From positions 1-41,678 of the forward strand of contig CAJOHG010000005.1 in the NCBI GenBank assembly GCA_905234395.1: a stretch of DNA of 41,678 nt, read 5' to 3'. The first letter of the stretch is position 1. Each line of letters opens with the position of its first letter. Shown one piece after another: positions 23,205-30,994 of this stretch. Made by a program: the position numbers and the translations under genes. Below the pieces are notes generated by a model. It was not told the origin of the DNA. It worked only from the letters and a program-made list of their open reading frames with translations, and did not search any database. This DNA comes from an uncultured Selenomonadaceae bacterium. GTDB lineage: Bacteria; Bacillota; Negativicutes; Selenomonadales; Selenomonadaceae.

Positions 23205-24209
23205 ATGGACGCGCCAAAAATTTCCGTCATCATTCCAATGTATAACGCCGAAAAATTTATTCGCCAATGTTTAATCAGCGTGCTCGCGTCGAAATTTGCG
23301 GACTACGAAGTTCTTGTCGTTGATGATTGCTCAACCGACAACAGCCTCGCCGAAGTCGAAAAGCTTGCTCCACATTTCAACGGACGACTGAAAATTTTTC
23401 GCACGGAAAAAAATTCCGGCGGCGCGGGCATTCCGAGGAACATCGCCCTAAAAAATTCTTCGGGCAAATACCTTTGCTTCGTCGACGCCGACGACATGAT
23501 TTTTCCGACAGCTTTTGACAACTTCCTCACCGTTGCCGAAGACTTTCAAGCCGACGTCGTTCACATGGAAAAATTTTATTTCTGTAAAGACACGGACGGC
23601 AATTTTCGGCGCGAAGAACTTGTGCTGCAAAAATACGAGGCGGGCGAAGCTGTCAATGTGCCGACGCCCGAACCCGACGATCTGCGCGGTCGAATTCAAC
23701 GTATGCTTGAAGGCAGATTTATTTGGATGCCGTGGGGAAAACTTTTTCGCCGCGAATTCGTCGTTGCGAACGAAATTGAATTCGTGGACGTGCCAATCAC
23801 CGCAGATTTGCTTTTCTGGTTCAAATGTTTGTGTCTCGCGAAAAAATACGTCCGCGCTCCGCAAGTAACGAACATTTACAGGCGAGGACACGCTTCCGCC
23901 TCGAATATAGGCATCTCCTCGTCAAAGGGCGTCCATCTCTGGCTCGATGTTTGTTTGAAAAATATCGCGTTGATTGACGAGTTCACGGGCGGATTGGAAT
24001 TTTTCCGCAACAATCCCGACGTTCGGCACGACACGTTGAAATTTTTTATCGGCAAATATTTCGAGCTGATTGAAGATCTTTTCACGACCGTTCAACCGCA
24101 CGAAGTCCCGAAAATTTTTTTCAACGCGTTGGAAAATCCCGCGCTCAATCAACACGGAAAAAATCTTGTCGCGGCGTATCTGTTCAGCGAACGAGCTTTG
24201 AACAAATGA
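23205..24209 (+). CDS. Glycosyltransferase family 2 (A-type)
   Basis: This likely transfers a sugar during surface polysaccharide or glycoprotein synthesis. The GT-A start ISVIIPMYNAEKFIRQCL, the nucleotide-binding VVDDCSTDNS and the metal-binding DxD (D94-A-D96 in FVDADD) are all clear. The 334-residue length is typical. There are no membrane segments. It shares the framework of the three tandem genes at 34.5-37.9 kb but lacks their coiled-coil tail. ATG 23205 lies behind AAGGAG, right after the terminator. The donor and acceptor are unknown. It may modify flagellin, given its neighbours, but that is only a guess. Confidence 0.85.
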   Translation: MDAPKISVIIPMYNAEKFIRQCLISVLASKFADYEVLVVDDCSTDNSLAEVEKLAPHFNGRLKIFRTEKNSGGAGIPRNIALKNSSGKYLCFVDADDMIFPTAFDNFLTVAEDFQADVVHMEKFYFCKDTDGNFRREELVLQKYEAGEAVNVPTPEPDDLRGRIQRMLEGRFIWMPWGKLFRREFVVANEIEFVDVPITADLLFWFKCLCLAKKYVRAPQVTNIYRRGHASASNIGISSSKGVHLWLDVCLKNIALIDEFTGGLEFFRNNPDVRHDTLKFFIGKYFELIEDLFTTVQPHEVPKIFFNALENPALNQHGKNLVAAYLFSERALNK

Positions 24210-24251
24210 TTCAACCGCAAGTCTGCTCGGCAAAACGTCGGGCAATTTTTT

Positions 24252-24281
24252 TTGACGCGCCGAAAATTTTTGTGATAAAAT
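24252..24281 (+). promoter_or_regulatory. Candidate promoter of ilvB
   Basis: TTGACG (24252-24257), 18 bases, TAAAAT (24276-24281), about 30 bases before the start codon. The leader is too short for a T-box or leader-peptide attenuator, which many branched-chain operons have. Confidence 0.6.
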
Positions 24282-24313
24282 TCGGCGAGCTTATCATTTG
24301 ACGAGGTGATTTT

Positions 24314-25984
24314 ATGATAATGACAGGCGCACGGGCAATCGTCGAGTGCCTGCGAGAACGCGGCGTCGATATAATTTTCGGCTATCCCGGCGGAATGATT
24401 TTGCCGCTCTACGATGCTCTTGTCGACGAAAAAGAAATCAAACAAATTCTCGTGACGCACGAACAAAATGCGGCTCATGCGGCGGACGGTTATGCGCGGG
24501 CGACGGGCAAAGTCGGAGTGTGCATGGCGACATCGGGACCCGGTGCTACGAATTTGGTTACAGGAATTGCTACGGCGTTCATGGATTCAATTCCGCTCGT
24601 TGCAATCACAGGACAAGTCGACACGAAACTTTTAGGGCGCGATGCATTTCAAGAGACGGACATTCTCGATATTACCATGCCCGTGACGAAACACAATTTC
24701 AAGGTTAAAGAGCCGAGGCAACTTGTTCCGACGATTCGACAGGCATTTGAAATTGCGTTGAACGGTCGACGCGGTCCGGTGCTCGTTGACGTGCCCAGAG
24801 ATATTTTTTTCGCCGAAGTCGATTGGCGGTCGCAAGAAGTCAAAGAAAAAATTTCTTCGCAACCCGATGCTGACTTCATCATCTGCGCGGCAGAAGCGGC
24901 TGAAGAAATTGCCAAAGCTGAACGTCCCGTTGTGATTGTCGGCGGCGGAGCAATATCGGCGGGCGCGTCCGAAGAGATTATCAAGTTCATTGAGAAATTT
25001 AATTTGCCCGTTGTGAGCACGTTGATGGGAATCGGAGCTGTTCCGCGCAGTCACACGCAAAATTTGGGATTCGCGGGAATGCACGGCAAAAAGGCGGCTA
25101 ATCACGCAATCGCGGCGGCAGATTTGATTATCGCGGTCGGCAGTCGATTCGGAGACCGTCAAACCGGCAACGTCGACAAATACACGCGCGCGAAAAAATT
25201 TATTCACATCGACATTGACCCGGCGGAGATTGACAAGAACATTGAAGGCAGTCTCGGACTCGCGGGAAATATGCAAGTGATTTTGAAACTTTTAATGCGG
25301 CACGAGGCGACTAAACCGCGCGTCGATTGGTGGCGACAAATTGACGGTTGGCAGGAAGAATACGACTACGATTATCAAGTTGACCGCTTGACGGTGCCTT
25401 GGGCGATGAATCAAATTGCCAAGAATACGGCGGGAAAAAATTTTGCATACGCGACGGACGTCGGACAGCATCAAATGTGGGCGGCGTTGCATTTGCATGT
25501 TGAAGAGCCTCGCACGTGGTTGACTTCCGGCGGACTTGGAACAATGGGCTTCGGACTTCCTGCGGCTATGGGTGCTCAACTTGCTTACGGGAAAAATCGG
25601 CGCGTGATTTGTGTCAGCGGCGACGGCGGAATTAAAATGACGGGCAACGAATATTATACAATCGCGCGGCTGAAACTCCCGATAATCTCGCTGATTGTCA
25701 ACAACACGAGCCTCGGCATGATTCGACAGCTGCAGAAAGTTTTTTACAAGGAACGCTACATTGCCTGCGAATTCGATTACAACATGGATTACGTTGCTTA
25801 TGCGCAGAGTTTCGGAATAACGGCGGAGTCTGTCTCGACGCAGGAAGAATTTGCTCACGCGCTGTCAAAAGCTCTCGACGACGTTGAAAATCCTCGCGTC
25901 ATTGTGCTGAACGTGTGGCGCAGTTTCGTTGAGCCGATGACCAAAGCAGGCGCGAACGTCAATGAATTTGTCGAATTCAAATGA
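24314..25984 (+). CDS. ilvB: Acetolactate synthase, large catalytic subunit
   Basis: This thiamine-diphosphate enzyme condenses two pyruvates (or pyruvate and 2-oxobutyrate) in valine, leucine and isoleucine synthesis. The catalytic glutamate is E50 in THEQNAAHAADGYARATG, GPGATNLVTGIATAFMDSIP follows, and the TPP/Mg motif is SGDGGIKMTGNEYYTIARLK with VNN. The 556-residue length is normal for the biosynthetic form. ATG 24314 lies behind GAGGTG. The small regulatory subunit (ilvN) that usually follows is absent. Instead a 29-codon frame overlaps the stop (ATGA) and repeats the last eight residues, VNEFVEFK. Confidence 0.92.
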   Translation: MIMTGARAIVECLRERGVDIIFGYPGGMILPLYDALVDEKEIKQILVTHEQNAAHAADGYARATGKVGVCMATSGPGATNLVTGIATAFMDSIPLVAITGQVDTKLLGRDAFQETDILDITMPVTKHNFKVKEPRQLVPTIRQAFEIALNGRRGPVLVDVPRDIFFAEVDWRSQEVKEKISSQPDADFIICAAEAAEEIAKAERPVVIVGGGAISAGASEEIIKFIEKFNLPVVSTLMGIGAVPRSHTQNLGFAGMHGKKAANHAIAAADLIIAVGSRFGDRQTGNVDKYTRAKKFIHIDIDPAEIDKNIEGSLGLAGNMQVILKLLMRHEATKPRVDWWRQIDGWQEEYDYDYQVDRLTVPWAMNQIAKNTAGKNFAYATDVGQHQMWAALHLHVEEPRTWLTSGGLGTMGFGLPAAMGAQLAYGKNRRVICVSGDGGIKMTGNEYYTIARLKLPIISLIVNNTSLGMIRQLQKVFYKERYIACEFDYNMDYVAYAQSFGITAESVSTQEEFAHALSKALDDVENPRVIVLNVWRSFVEPMTKAGANVNEFVEFK

Positions 25985-26070
25985 GTATTGCCCGTGAAAA
26001 ATTTTTGACAAACTTTGGTGCAGTAAACGCTTGTGGTTATCATGTCAATGAGTTTGTCGAATTCAAGTAG
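25981..26070 (+). pseudogene. 29-codon ORF ending in a duplicated ilvB tail
   Basis: The ATG at 25981 overlaps the ilvB TGA. The frame encodes MSIAREKFLTNFG, then AVNACGYH, then VNEFVEFK and TAG. The last nine codons (26044-26070) copy the last nine codons of ilvB (25958-25984), 23 of 27 bases identical, with all differences synonymous or in the stop codon. It has no recognised family. It may be a relic of an earlier gene end, or a small translated peptide coupled to ilvB. Confidence 0.4.
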
Positions 26071-26079
26071 GAACATTGT

Positions 26080-29000
26080 ATGAATAAAATTGCTACCATT
26101 CCCGACGGCAAGATTCGCGATTATGTTGACGGGAAATTTCGCAACGACACTGCCGAGGAATACGTTCGCCAGACGATTGAACGACGGCTTGTCGACGAGC
26201 ACAGGTATCCGCCGAATCAAATTGCCATCGAATTCACACTGCAGAACGGCTCAAAACGTCCCCGCGCAGATATTGTCGTCTTCGATAAAAATGCCGAGCG
26301 CGTTCAGTCGACGGTTAAAATTATCGTCGAGTGCAAGCAGTCAAAGATAAAACCTTCCGCCGCCAAAGACGGTATTGAACAGCTCAAATCGTATATGAGC
26401 CTTTGCATCAACTGCGAATGGGGCATGTGGACGAACGGCATCCAGCGATTCGTTTTTCACAAGGTCGAAGATTCATCGACGGGCGAAAGAACTTTCGAGG
26501 AATATAACGACATTCCGTCCGCCGAAGGAAATATCGCCGAGATTGATCGTCCGACGCGCACGAGTTTGAAAAATGCCGTCGACGATAATTTGTTGTTCGT
26601 GTTCAGAACGTGTCACGATTACATTTACGGCAACGACGGGCTTCACAAGGACAAGGCGTTTTTCGAGTTCCTCAAGATTATTTTCTGCAAGATTGAAGAC
26701 GAGAAAAATATTCCGCACAAGCCGGAGTTTTATGCCACGTCGCTTGAACGCAAAAATCCCGACGGTCAGCTTGTCGTCAAAAATCGCATTGAAAAAATTT
26801 TCAGCCGCGTCAAATCTCGTTACTCTCAAATTTTCAACAAAGCCGATACTCTTGACTTGACGCCGCGAAGTCTTGCCCGTGTCGTCAGCGAATTGCAAAA
26901 GTACAGCCTGCTCAACACCAACATCGACATCAAAGGCAAAGCTTACGAAGAAATTGTCGGTGCGAATCTGCGCGGAGACAGAGGCGAATTTTTTACGCCG
27001 CGCAACGTGATGAAAATGGTCGTCGAGATGATTGCGCCTCAAGTCGACGAAAAAATTTTGGACAGCTCTTGCGGAACAGGCGGCTTTCCCGTCATTGCGA
27101 TGACTTACGTTATGGACGCGTTGGAAAAAATTTTCGTCGATGAATTTCAAACTCCGCGCGCAGATTGGAACGAAGACATTCGCCGACAATTCCAAAGTCA
27201 AATCGCCGAACTCGCGGGCAGAAATTTTTTCGGCTTCGATTTAAATCCCGACCTCGTCAAGGCGGCTAAAATGAATATGGTCATGAACAACGACGGCAGC
27301 GGAAACATTTGGCAGGCGAATTCACTTCTTCCGCCGCACGAATGGAGCGATGACTTCAAACGCGGGCTTGCCAAAATTTTCAATGTGTCGCCCGAAAATT
27401 TTCGCAACGCCAATTCAATCGCGCTGTTCGATGTTATCGTGACCAATCCGCCTTTCGGAAGCAAAATTCCGATTGACGACGAACACATCTTGCGGCAATT
27501 TGAACTCGCGCACATTTGGACGTTTGACGGCGAAATTTGGACTGTGACTGACGAATTGCGCAAATCTGTCCCGCCCGAAATTTTGTTCGTCGAACGCTGT
27601 ACGCAACTTTTAAAGCCCGGCGGTCGCATGGGAATTGTCCTGCCCGATTCGATTCTCGGTTCGCCCGGACTCGGCTACATTCGCACATGGCTGATTCGCA
27701 ACCACAAAATTTTGGCAAGCATTGATTTGCACGCGGACACTTTTCAGCCGCACAACGGCACGCAGACTTCCGTATTGATTCTGCAGAGAAAATCGCCTGA
27801 AGAAATTTTGTCGGAAGAACGTCACGGCATTACAGACTACGAAATTTTCATGGCGCAGGTTGAAAAAGTCGGGCACGACAAACGCGGCAATGCCACTTTC
27901 AAGCGCGACGACGACGGCAGAGAAATTCTTATCGACGGCGAAAAAATTATCGACGACGAGACTTTTGAAGTCGCACGCACTTATCACGCGTGGAAAAAAA
28001 AACTTCATATCGACACGACGATTAAATTCTGCGCGGTGAAACTTTCCGACGTTCAAGCTCGCGGCGGACGTTTGGAAGCAAGTTTTTTCGACGCCGATGC
28101 TCTCAACGCCCGACAAGCCGTCATAAAAAATTCTGTGTCGCTCGGTGAAATGATTAGTGCCGCTTATTATGGCGGACGATTGAAACGCCAATACGTCAGC
28201 AAAAAAAATAATCGGGCGATTGGTTTTATCGGTAGTTCGGAAATGCTCGATTGTTATCCAAAGCCCGTAAAGTTCATGATTGATTCTGATTCTGTTGATG
28301 ACTTGAGAGTTTCTAAAGGAACGGTTTTAATTTCACGTTCGGGCACGGTCGGCAACGTAACTTTCGTCAATGAAACTCTGTCAAAACTTCTTGTCAGTGA
28401 ACACGCCATTCGATTAATCTGCAAAGATTATTCAGGATATGTTTACGTTTATTTGAAGTCGAGGATAGGACAGCTTTTGATTCAATCGAATATTTATGGC
28501 GCAGTCATACAGGAGATTGAGCCGGAGCACCTTGAAAAAATTCCCGTGCCCGATGCGCCCGAAGACCTTAAGCGTAAAATTCACGAGCTGATTGTCCGTT
28601 CGTATGAACTGCGCGACGAATCCAACGCACTGCTTGACGAGGCAGAACGAATTCTGATTGACGAACTTCATTTGCCGCCGATTGAAGACTTTCAAACGCA
28701 AAAAATTTTTTCCGTCAAGTTGAGCGATCTGCGCGGACGATTGGACGCATCATTTCACGCGCCGATTGTTCAGAGGATTATTGACCACTTGAAAATTCAC
28801 GCCGCCGAAGTCACGACCGTTGCCGACAGCCGAATCAGCCGCGCAGTCATTTTGCCGGGACGATTCAAGCGCGTTTACGTCGACGAAGGACACGGCAGAA
28901 TTTTTATCGGCGGCAAACAAATCGGAGAGCTTGACCCGTCAAATAAAAAATATCTGTCGAACATTCATCACGCCGACAGAATTTCTTCCGAGCTTGAACT

Positions 29001-29382
29001 TCGCGAGAACATGACGCTGATAACTTGCAGCGGCACGATTGGTAAGGTTGCTCTCGTTCCAAAACATTGGGAAAATTGGACGGCAAGTCAGCACATCATC
29101 AGAATCATTCCCGCGAGCGTCGACGTTGCAGGTTATTTGAGCATGTTCCTTGCGTCAGACTGCGGACAGGAATTGATTAAGCGCAACACTTACGGTGCAG
29201 TTGTCGACGAGATTGACGATAAACAAGTTCGCGAAGTTCCTATACCGTTGCTGAAAAATTTTGCCGCGCAGATAAAAATAAATTCTCTTGCACTTTCGGC
29301 GAACGAAAAACGCTTTGAGGCTTATCGGCTGGAGCAAGAGGCATTGAAACTTTTGAACGATAAAATTCTTTCAGTCTTATGA
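26080..29382 (+). CDS. Single-chain restriction-modification protein: nuclease, N6-adenine methylase and two-TRD specificity module
   Basis: One 1100-residue protein combines all three activities of a restriction system. Residues about 1-130 form a PD-(D/E)xK nuclease domain of the type I HsdR-N sort (D64 in RPRADIVVFD; E84 and K86 in IIVECKQ). Residues about 270-580 are a gamma-class N6-adenine methylase: GEFFTPRNV, SAM motif DSSCGTGGF (328-336), catalytic NPPFG (456-460). From about 650 on, two HsdS-like target-recognition halves follow (VKLSDVQARGGRLEASF and VKLSDLRGRLDASFHA), each with an SRSGTVGNV or TCSGTIGKV motif and a helical spacer. This is the layout of type IIB enzymes such as AloI. 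No separate R, M or S gene is nearby. The ATG has only a weak AGGA. Confidence 0.88.
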   Translation: MNKIATIPDGKIRDYVDGKFRNDTAEEYVRQTIERRLVDEHRYPPNQIAIEFTLQNGSKRPRADIVVFDKNAERVQSTVKIIVECKQSKIKPSAAKDGIEQLKSYMSLCINCEWGMWTNGIQRFVFHKVEDSSTGERTFEEYNDIPSAEGNIAEIDRPTRTSLKNAVDDNLLFVFRTCHDYIYGNDGLHKDKAFFEFLKIIFCKIEDEKNIPHKPEFYATSLERKNPDGQLVVKNRIEKIFSRVKSRYSQIFNKADTLDLTPRSLARVVSELQKYSLLNTNIDIKGKAYEEIVGANLRGDRGEFFTPRNVMKMVVEMIAPQVDEKILDSSCGTGGFPVIAMTYVMDALEKIFVDEFQTPRADWNEDIRRQFQSQIAELAGRNFFGFDLNPDLVKAAKMNMVMNNDGSGNIWQANSLLPPHEWSDDFKRGLAKIFNVSPENFRNANSIALFDVIVTNPPFGSKIPIDDEHILRQFELAHIWTFDGEIWTVTDELRKSVPPEILFVERCTQLLKPGGRMGIVLPDSILGSPGLGYIRTWLIRNHKILASIDLHADTFQPHNGTQTSVLILQRKSPEEILSEERHGITDYEIFMAQVEKVGHDKRGNATFKRDDDGREILIDGEKIIDDETFEVARTYHAWKKKLHIDTTIKFCAVKLSDVQARGGRLEASFFDADALNARQAVIKNSVSLGEMISAAYYGGRLKRQYVSKKNNRAIGFIGSSEMLDCYPKPVKFMIDSDSVDDLRVSKGTVLISRSGTVGNVTFVNETLSKLLVSEHAIRLICKDYSGYVYVYLKSRIGQLLIQSNIYGAVIQEIEPEHLEKIPVPDAPEDLKRKIHELIVRSYELRDESNALLDEAERILIDELHLPPIEDFQTQKIFSVKLSDLRGRLDASFHAPIVQRIIDHLKIHAAEVTTVADSRISRAVILPGRFKRVYVDEGHGRIFIGGKQIGELDPSNKKYLSNIHHADRISSELELRENMTLITCSGTIGKVALVPKHWENWTASQHIIRIIPASVDVAGYLSMFLASDCGQELIKRNTYGAVVDEIDDKQVREVPIPLLKNFAAQIKINSLALSANEKRFEAYRLEQEALKLLNDKILSVL

Positions 29383-29397
29383 AATGAGGTTTTGCCA

Positions 29398-30330
29398 ATG
29401 AAAAAATTTTTCGTAACGTTTCTGCTGATGATAACGGTTGCTGTCACGTCGACGGCACGCGCGGCAGAATTTGAGATGGTTGAATATTCGGCGCAGGTGA
29501 AATTGCAGTGGTTGACGGCGGCGGGCGTTCCCGATGCAGAAAATTTTTTGAAACTGCTCAATCGTCCCGTATTCTTCAACGCGGAAAATCTTGACGACTT
29601 CGAGCGCATTAAACTTGTCAACAGCTTGTATCAAGAGCTGAACTATTCCGCCGCGATTGAATATGTTCGCGCGAAAAATTATCGCAACGTCTTTGATTTG
29701 GCGTGCAGTTTATCTCCGCGAGCAATGCATTTGGGCGATGAAGGGCGCAAAGTCGTTGTCGGCGAATTGCAAACCGTTTGTCTTATCGGCGACTGGTGCA
29801 TTGACGAATTCGGCAAGAAAGCCAAGCGCAATGTCAAATACGACGCCTTTTGGTTGCAAGACACCGCCGGCATGATGAAGAGTGCCGACAAACTCAAGGG
29901 CGAACTTTGCATTATCGAGCAGGGCGTGATGATTTATCTTGCCGATGACGTTCGCGCGCAGATGTATGAAAATATTCGTGCCGTCCTCAAAAAACACGGC
30001 GGCTGCTTGATAACTTCGGACTTCTGCCAGAAAAAATATTTCACGGACGTTGCGGCGGCTCTTTACGGCGATTCGGAAGCTCCCACGCTTTACGCCGAGA
30101 CTAAGGCGATGTATGAAAAAGTTTTCGACGACAAACTTGCCGATGACGCTTTGCAGGACGAGCAAGAGGCGATTGAATTTTTGGCGACGCATGGACTTCG
30201 CGCCGAAAAAATTCCGCTCTTCAAATCGACGCCGAAACTTAACGTTGCAAACAAGCTCACGTCCGCGCAGATTCAACGTATCAACGCTGTTGCCGCGAAA
30301 AATTATCTGTGGGTCATCACGGCGATTTAA
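29398..30330 (+). CDS. Exported protein with a Ppm1/LCM-like methyltransferase fold
   Basis: The N-terminus MKKFFVTFLLMITVAVTSTA followed by RA-AE is a textbook signal peptide with cleavage after about residue 23. The mature part resembles leucine-carboxyl-methyltransferase-like SAM enzymes: FDLACSLSPRAMHL in place of the SAM loop, a YDAFWLQDTAGMM segment, and the family-like CIIEQGVMIYLADDVRAQMY. The SAM glycine motif looks weak. A methyltransferase outside the cytoplasm would lack SAM, so it may be a degenerate fold with a new role, or the identification may be wrong. ATG 29398 lies nine bases after GAGG and the gene follows the restriction gene by 15 bases. Confidence 0.55.
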   Translation: MKKFFVTFLLMITVAVTSTARAAEFEMVEYSAQVKLQWLTAAGVPDAENFLKLLNRPVFFNAENLDDFERIKLVNSLYQELNYSAAIEYVRAKNYRNVFDLACSLSPRAMHLGDEGRKVVVGELQTVCLIGDWCIDEFGKKAKRNVKYDAFWLQDTAGMMKSADKLKGELCIIEQGVMIYLADDVRAQMYENIRAVLKKHGGCLITSDFCQKKYFTDVAAALYGDSEAPTLYAETKAMYEKVFDDKLADDALQDEQEAIEFLATHGLRAEKIPLFKSTPKLNVANKLTSAQIQRINAVAAKNYLWVITAI

Positions 30331-30342
30331 GGAGGATTTGAA

Positions 30343-30972
30343 TTGGAAAATCCATTGGGTTTTGACCGAAATATTTTTGACTACATTGATTCGTTGCCCG
30401 ACGTGGAAAGCGTTAAATCTGCCTGCGCAGGCGTGGACAACAACGCGTTGAAGAAAATTTTTTGGGCGTCGTTCAAAAAATATTTCAAAACAAAATCTGC
30501 GCTCGAAAAGCAAAAAGCCTCTCTCAAGTGCACGGTTATCAATCGCTATTTCGGTTCGGGCATACCGCTGAACGCAAAGATCACGCCCTTCACGACGCCG
30601 CACGCCTTCTACGGAATTTTCATCTCTGCCAACGCGAAAATCGGCAAGGGCTGCACAATTTTTCAACACGTCACAATCGGCAGCAACACGCTCCTTGACA
30701 GCAAAAGTGCCGGCGCACCGACGATTGGCGACAACGTTTACATTGGCACGGGCGCGAGAATTATCGGCAACGTCAAAGTCGGCAACAACGTCCGAATTGG
30801 AGCCGGTTGCACAGTCACGCGCGATGTTCCCGATAATTGCACCGTCGTTCAAGCCGCGCCGTTTGTCATTCAAAAAAATTCTCCGCAAGACAATCGTTGG
30901 ATTTCAATGGCAAAGTGGCGAAAGATTAAAGCCGAAAAAACTAAATTAATTATCCCCCCCCCCACGGCATAA
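30343..30972 (+). CDS. Serine acetyltransferase-like left-handed beta-helix acyltransferase
   Basis: This hexapeptide-repeat enzyme is of the CysE/capsule O-acetyltransferase type. The helical N-terminal part (about 1-80) is followed by the beta-helix: ISANAKIGKGCTIFQHVTIG with the catalytic His in QHVTIG, then APTIGDNVYIGTGARIIGNV and GNNVRIGAGCTVTRDVP. TTG 30343 lies behind AAGGAGG. The C-terminal region runs into a C10 tract (30954-30963), after which the frame closes with TAA at 30970-30972. With nine or twelve C the frame instead continues into the CapA-SGNH gene. The cluster suggests a role in acetylating a surface glycan rather than cysteine synthesis. Confidence 0.82.
   Translation: MENPLGFDRNIFDYIDSLPDVESVKSACAGVDNNALKKIFWASFKKYFKTKSALEKQKASLKCTVINRYFGSGIPLNAKITPFTTPHAFYGIFISANAKIGKGCTIFQHVTIGSNTLLDSKSAGAPTIGDNVYIGTGARIIGNVKVGNNVRIGAGCTVTRDVPDNCTVVQAAPFVIQKNSPQDNRWISMAKWRKIKAEKTKLIIPPPTA
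30954..30963 (+). repeat. C10 homopolymer, candidate phase-variation switch
   Basis: Ten consecutive C lie in the last codons of the acetyltransferase gene. I noticed no other C or G run of comparable length in the window. Losing one C joins this frame to the one starting at 30995 without an intervening stop. Confidence 0.7.
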
Positions 30973-30994
30973 ATCCTTTCCGCCGTCTGTCGAC

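Noticed and set aside
24210..24313. T-box or leader-peptide attenuator before ilvB
   Set aside because: Only about 30 bases separate the promoter from the start and no conserved T-box sequence or terminator is visible.
25958..26070. Diversity-generating retroelement template/variable repeat pair
   Set aside because: The repeated gene ends suggested it, but no reverse transcriptase is present and the differences are silent rather than concentrated at adenines of one copy.
29710..30888. Long open frame on the minus strand (about 390 codons)
   Set aside because: It lies antisense to two clearly coding genes with family motifs and has no recognisable motif itself. Long antisense frames are frequent here because of the codon bias.
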